A DNA stretch of 64,000 nucleotides from Neelides folsomi (lineage: Eukaryota > Arthropoda > Collembola > Neelipleona > Neelidae): contig JAQGBZ010000261.1 of NCBI GenBank assembly GCA_034687125.1, positions 24,511-88,510 on the forward strand. The letters are read 5' to 3'. How positions within the stretch are numbered: position 1 is the stretch's first letter; every line of letters begins with the position of its first letter. The notes beneath the pieces are model-generated. The model saw nothing but the letters and a program-made list of their open reading frames with translations, ran no database searches and was not told where the DNA came from. Made by a program: the position numbers and the translations under genes. This document shows, piece after piece, positions 63,173-64,000 of this stretch.

Positions 63173-64000
63173 TTCTTTAATATTAAACATCAGTTTAACA
63201 ATGAAAGTGAGTTGGCGGGAGAAAAATGGCTTCGAAGTTTTTTAAAAAGGCACTCTACATTATCCTGTAAAAAACCAGAAGCTATTAGTTTGAATAGGGT
63301 AAAGTCATTTAACAAAGACAATGTTGATCATTTTTTTAATAATTTATATCAATTATACAATTCAAACCAATATCCTGCTTGTGATATTTATAATGTTGAT
63401 GAAACAGGAATAACCACCGTGTGTGCACCAAACAAAATTATTGGAATTAAAGGAAAAGATGCAAAGAGAGTTGTGAGCGGAGAAAGAGGTAAATTAATAA
63501 CCATTATTTGTTGTGGAAATGCTGCTGGTCAATTTATGCCTCCTCATATTGTTTACCCTCGAAAAAAACCTGATCAAACACTTTTACGTTTAGTTCCAAG
63601 TGAATCCTCAATTTCCTATTGTTCAAACGGTTGGAGTAATAATGTCATATTTTTGGATTGGATCAAGCGTTTCCAACAATTGTCTAAACCTCAAAAAAAC
63701 AAACGCGTGCTTTTAATACTTGACAATCATGTGTCACATATTAGCTACGAAGTTTTGTCATTTTGCTCAGAGCATTTTATTGATATGTTATCGATTCCTC
63801 CTCACACTTCACATAAGTTGCAACCTTTAGATGTAACATTTTTCTTGGCATTTAAAAGTAAATTAAGAAGTGCACAACAAACATGGATGTCAATTCATAT
63901 TGGCCAAATAATTAATGAACGTCGGCTAATGGAAATTTTTAAAGAAGCTTATGAGAATTCAATTACACCAACTAATATTTCAAGTGGATTTGAAAAATGT
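63173..64000 (+). CDS. Pogo/Tigger-type DDE transposase, runs off window
   Basis: Uninterrupted frame of 276 codons from just after TAA (63170-63172) to the window edge. Reads GEKWLRSFLKRHSTLSCKKP, YNVDETGITTV (first catalytic Asp), RVVSGERGKLITIICC, VLLILDNHVSH (second Asp) and IPPHTSHKLQPLDVTFF (third Asp, 35 residues after the second), the order found in pogo/Tigger/Jerky transposases (DDE_1 family). All three catalytic acids are present with no stops or frameshifts, so the copy is young. The CENPB-type DNA-binding N-terminus is not in the open frame: it is lost, or joined by an intron. It lies in a CAD intron, antisense to CAD. The 3' part and right end are outside the window. Confidence 0.88.

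Noticed and set aside
1..64000. CRISPR arrays, bacterial operons, tRNA or rRNA genes
   Set aside because: The DNA is intron-rich eukaryotic sequence. No evenly spaced direct repeats and no tRNA B-box-like sequence with matching arms were found by eye; a tRNAscan run would be needed to exclude tRNAs fully.

Overview
This is eukaryotic, AT-rich nuclear DNA from an invertebrate animal with a compact genome. Genes are split into many short exons by mostly short introns (about 40-120 nt, GT-AG with AT-rich TTTAG-type acceptors). The gene set is metazoan: phospholipase C-gamma, RME-8/DNAJC13, a CAD polyprotein with an intact-looking dihydroorotase part, a Mab-21-family protein and MARVEL proteins. 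An arthropod or close ecdysozoan relative fits best, but I cannot name the species. Gene models were assembled by hand from reading frames, splice signals and phase matching.

Layout. 1-2109 (+): 3' part of an LRPPRC/BSF-like RNA-binding protein. 2541-3667 (-): a small SPOP-like MATH-only protein. 4343-11633 (-): phospholipase C-gamma, with a decayed mariner-like transposon in its last intron. 12844-16432 (+): a golgin-97-like GRIP golgin with recently amplified coiled-coil repeats. 17782-26315 (-): RME-8. 27256-31904 (+): mitochondrial isoleucyl-tRNA synthetase, with a perfect 40-bp inverted repeat in one intron. 33355-35857, 42293-46160 and 47471-48757 (+): three MARVEL four-helix membrane proteins. 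Between the first and second of these lie an unknown basic protein with a PP1-docking-like motif (37170-38239, -) and a TXNDC5-like protein with three thioredoxin folds (38789-40370, +). 49516 to beyond the right edge (-): CAD, from the end of the CPSase region through dihydroorotase and aspartate transcarbamoylase. A 7.9-kb CAD intron holds a complete oppositely oriented Mab-21/cGAS-like gene (56161-62168, +). The right edge (about 63050-64000, +) carries an uninterrupted pogo/Tigger-type transposase reading frame.

Most genes are unrelated housekeeping or trafficking genes rather than a pathway cluster. Golgin-97 (trans-Golgi) and RME-8 (endosome) are both trafficking factors. LRPPRC and IARS2 both serve mitochondrial gene expression. 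The MARVEL genes are the only apparent paralogue cluster. The most unusual points are the TXNDC5-like protein that has lost every CxxC pair, a pair of candidate mutually exclusive exons separated by 40 nt in the second MARVEL gene, the nested Mab-21-like gene with an N-myristoylation signature and a split nucleotidyltransferase-like core, and the expanding golgin coiled-coil repeats.
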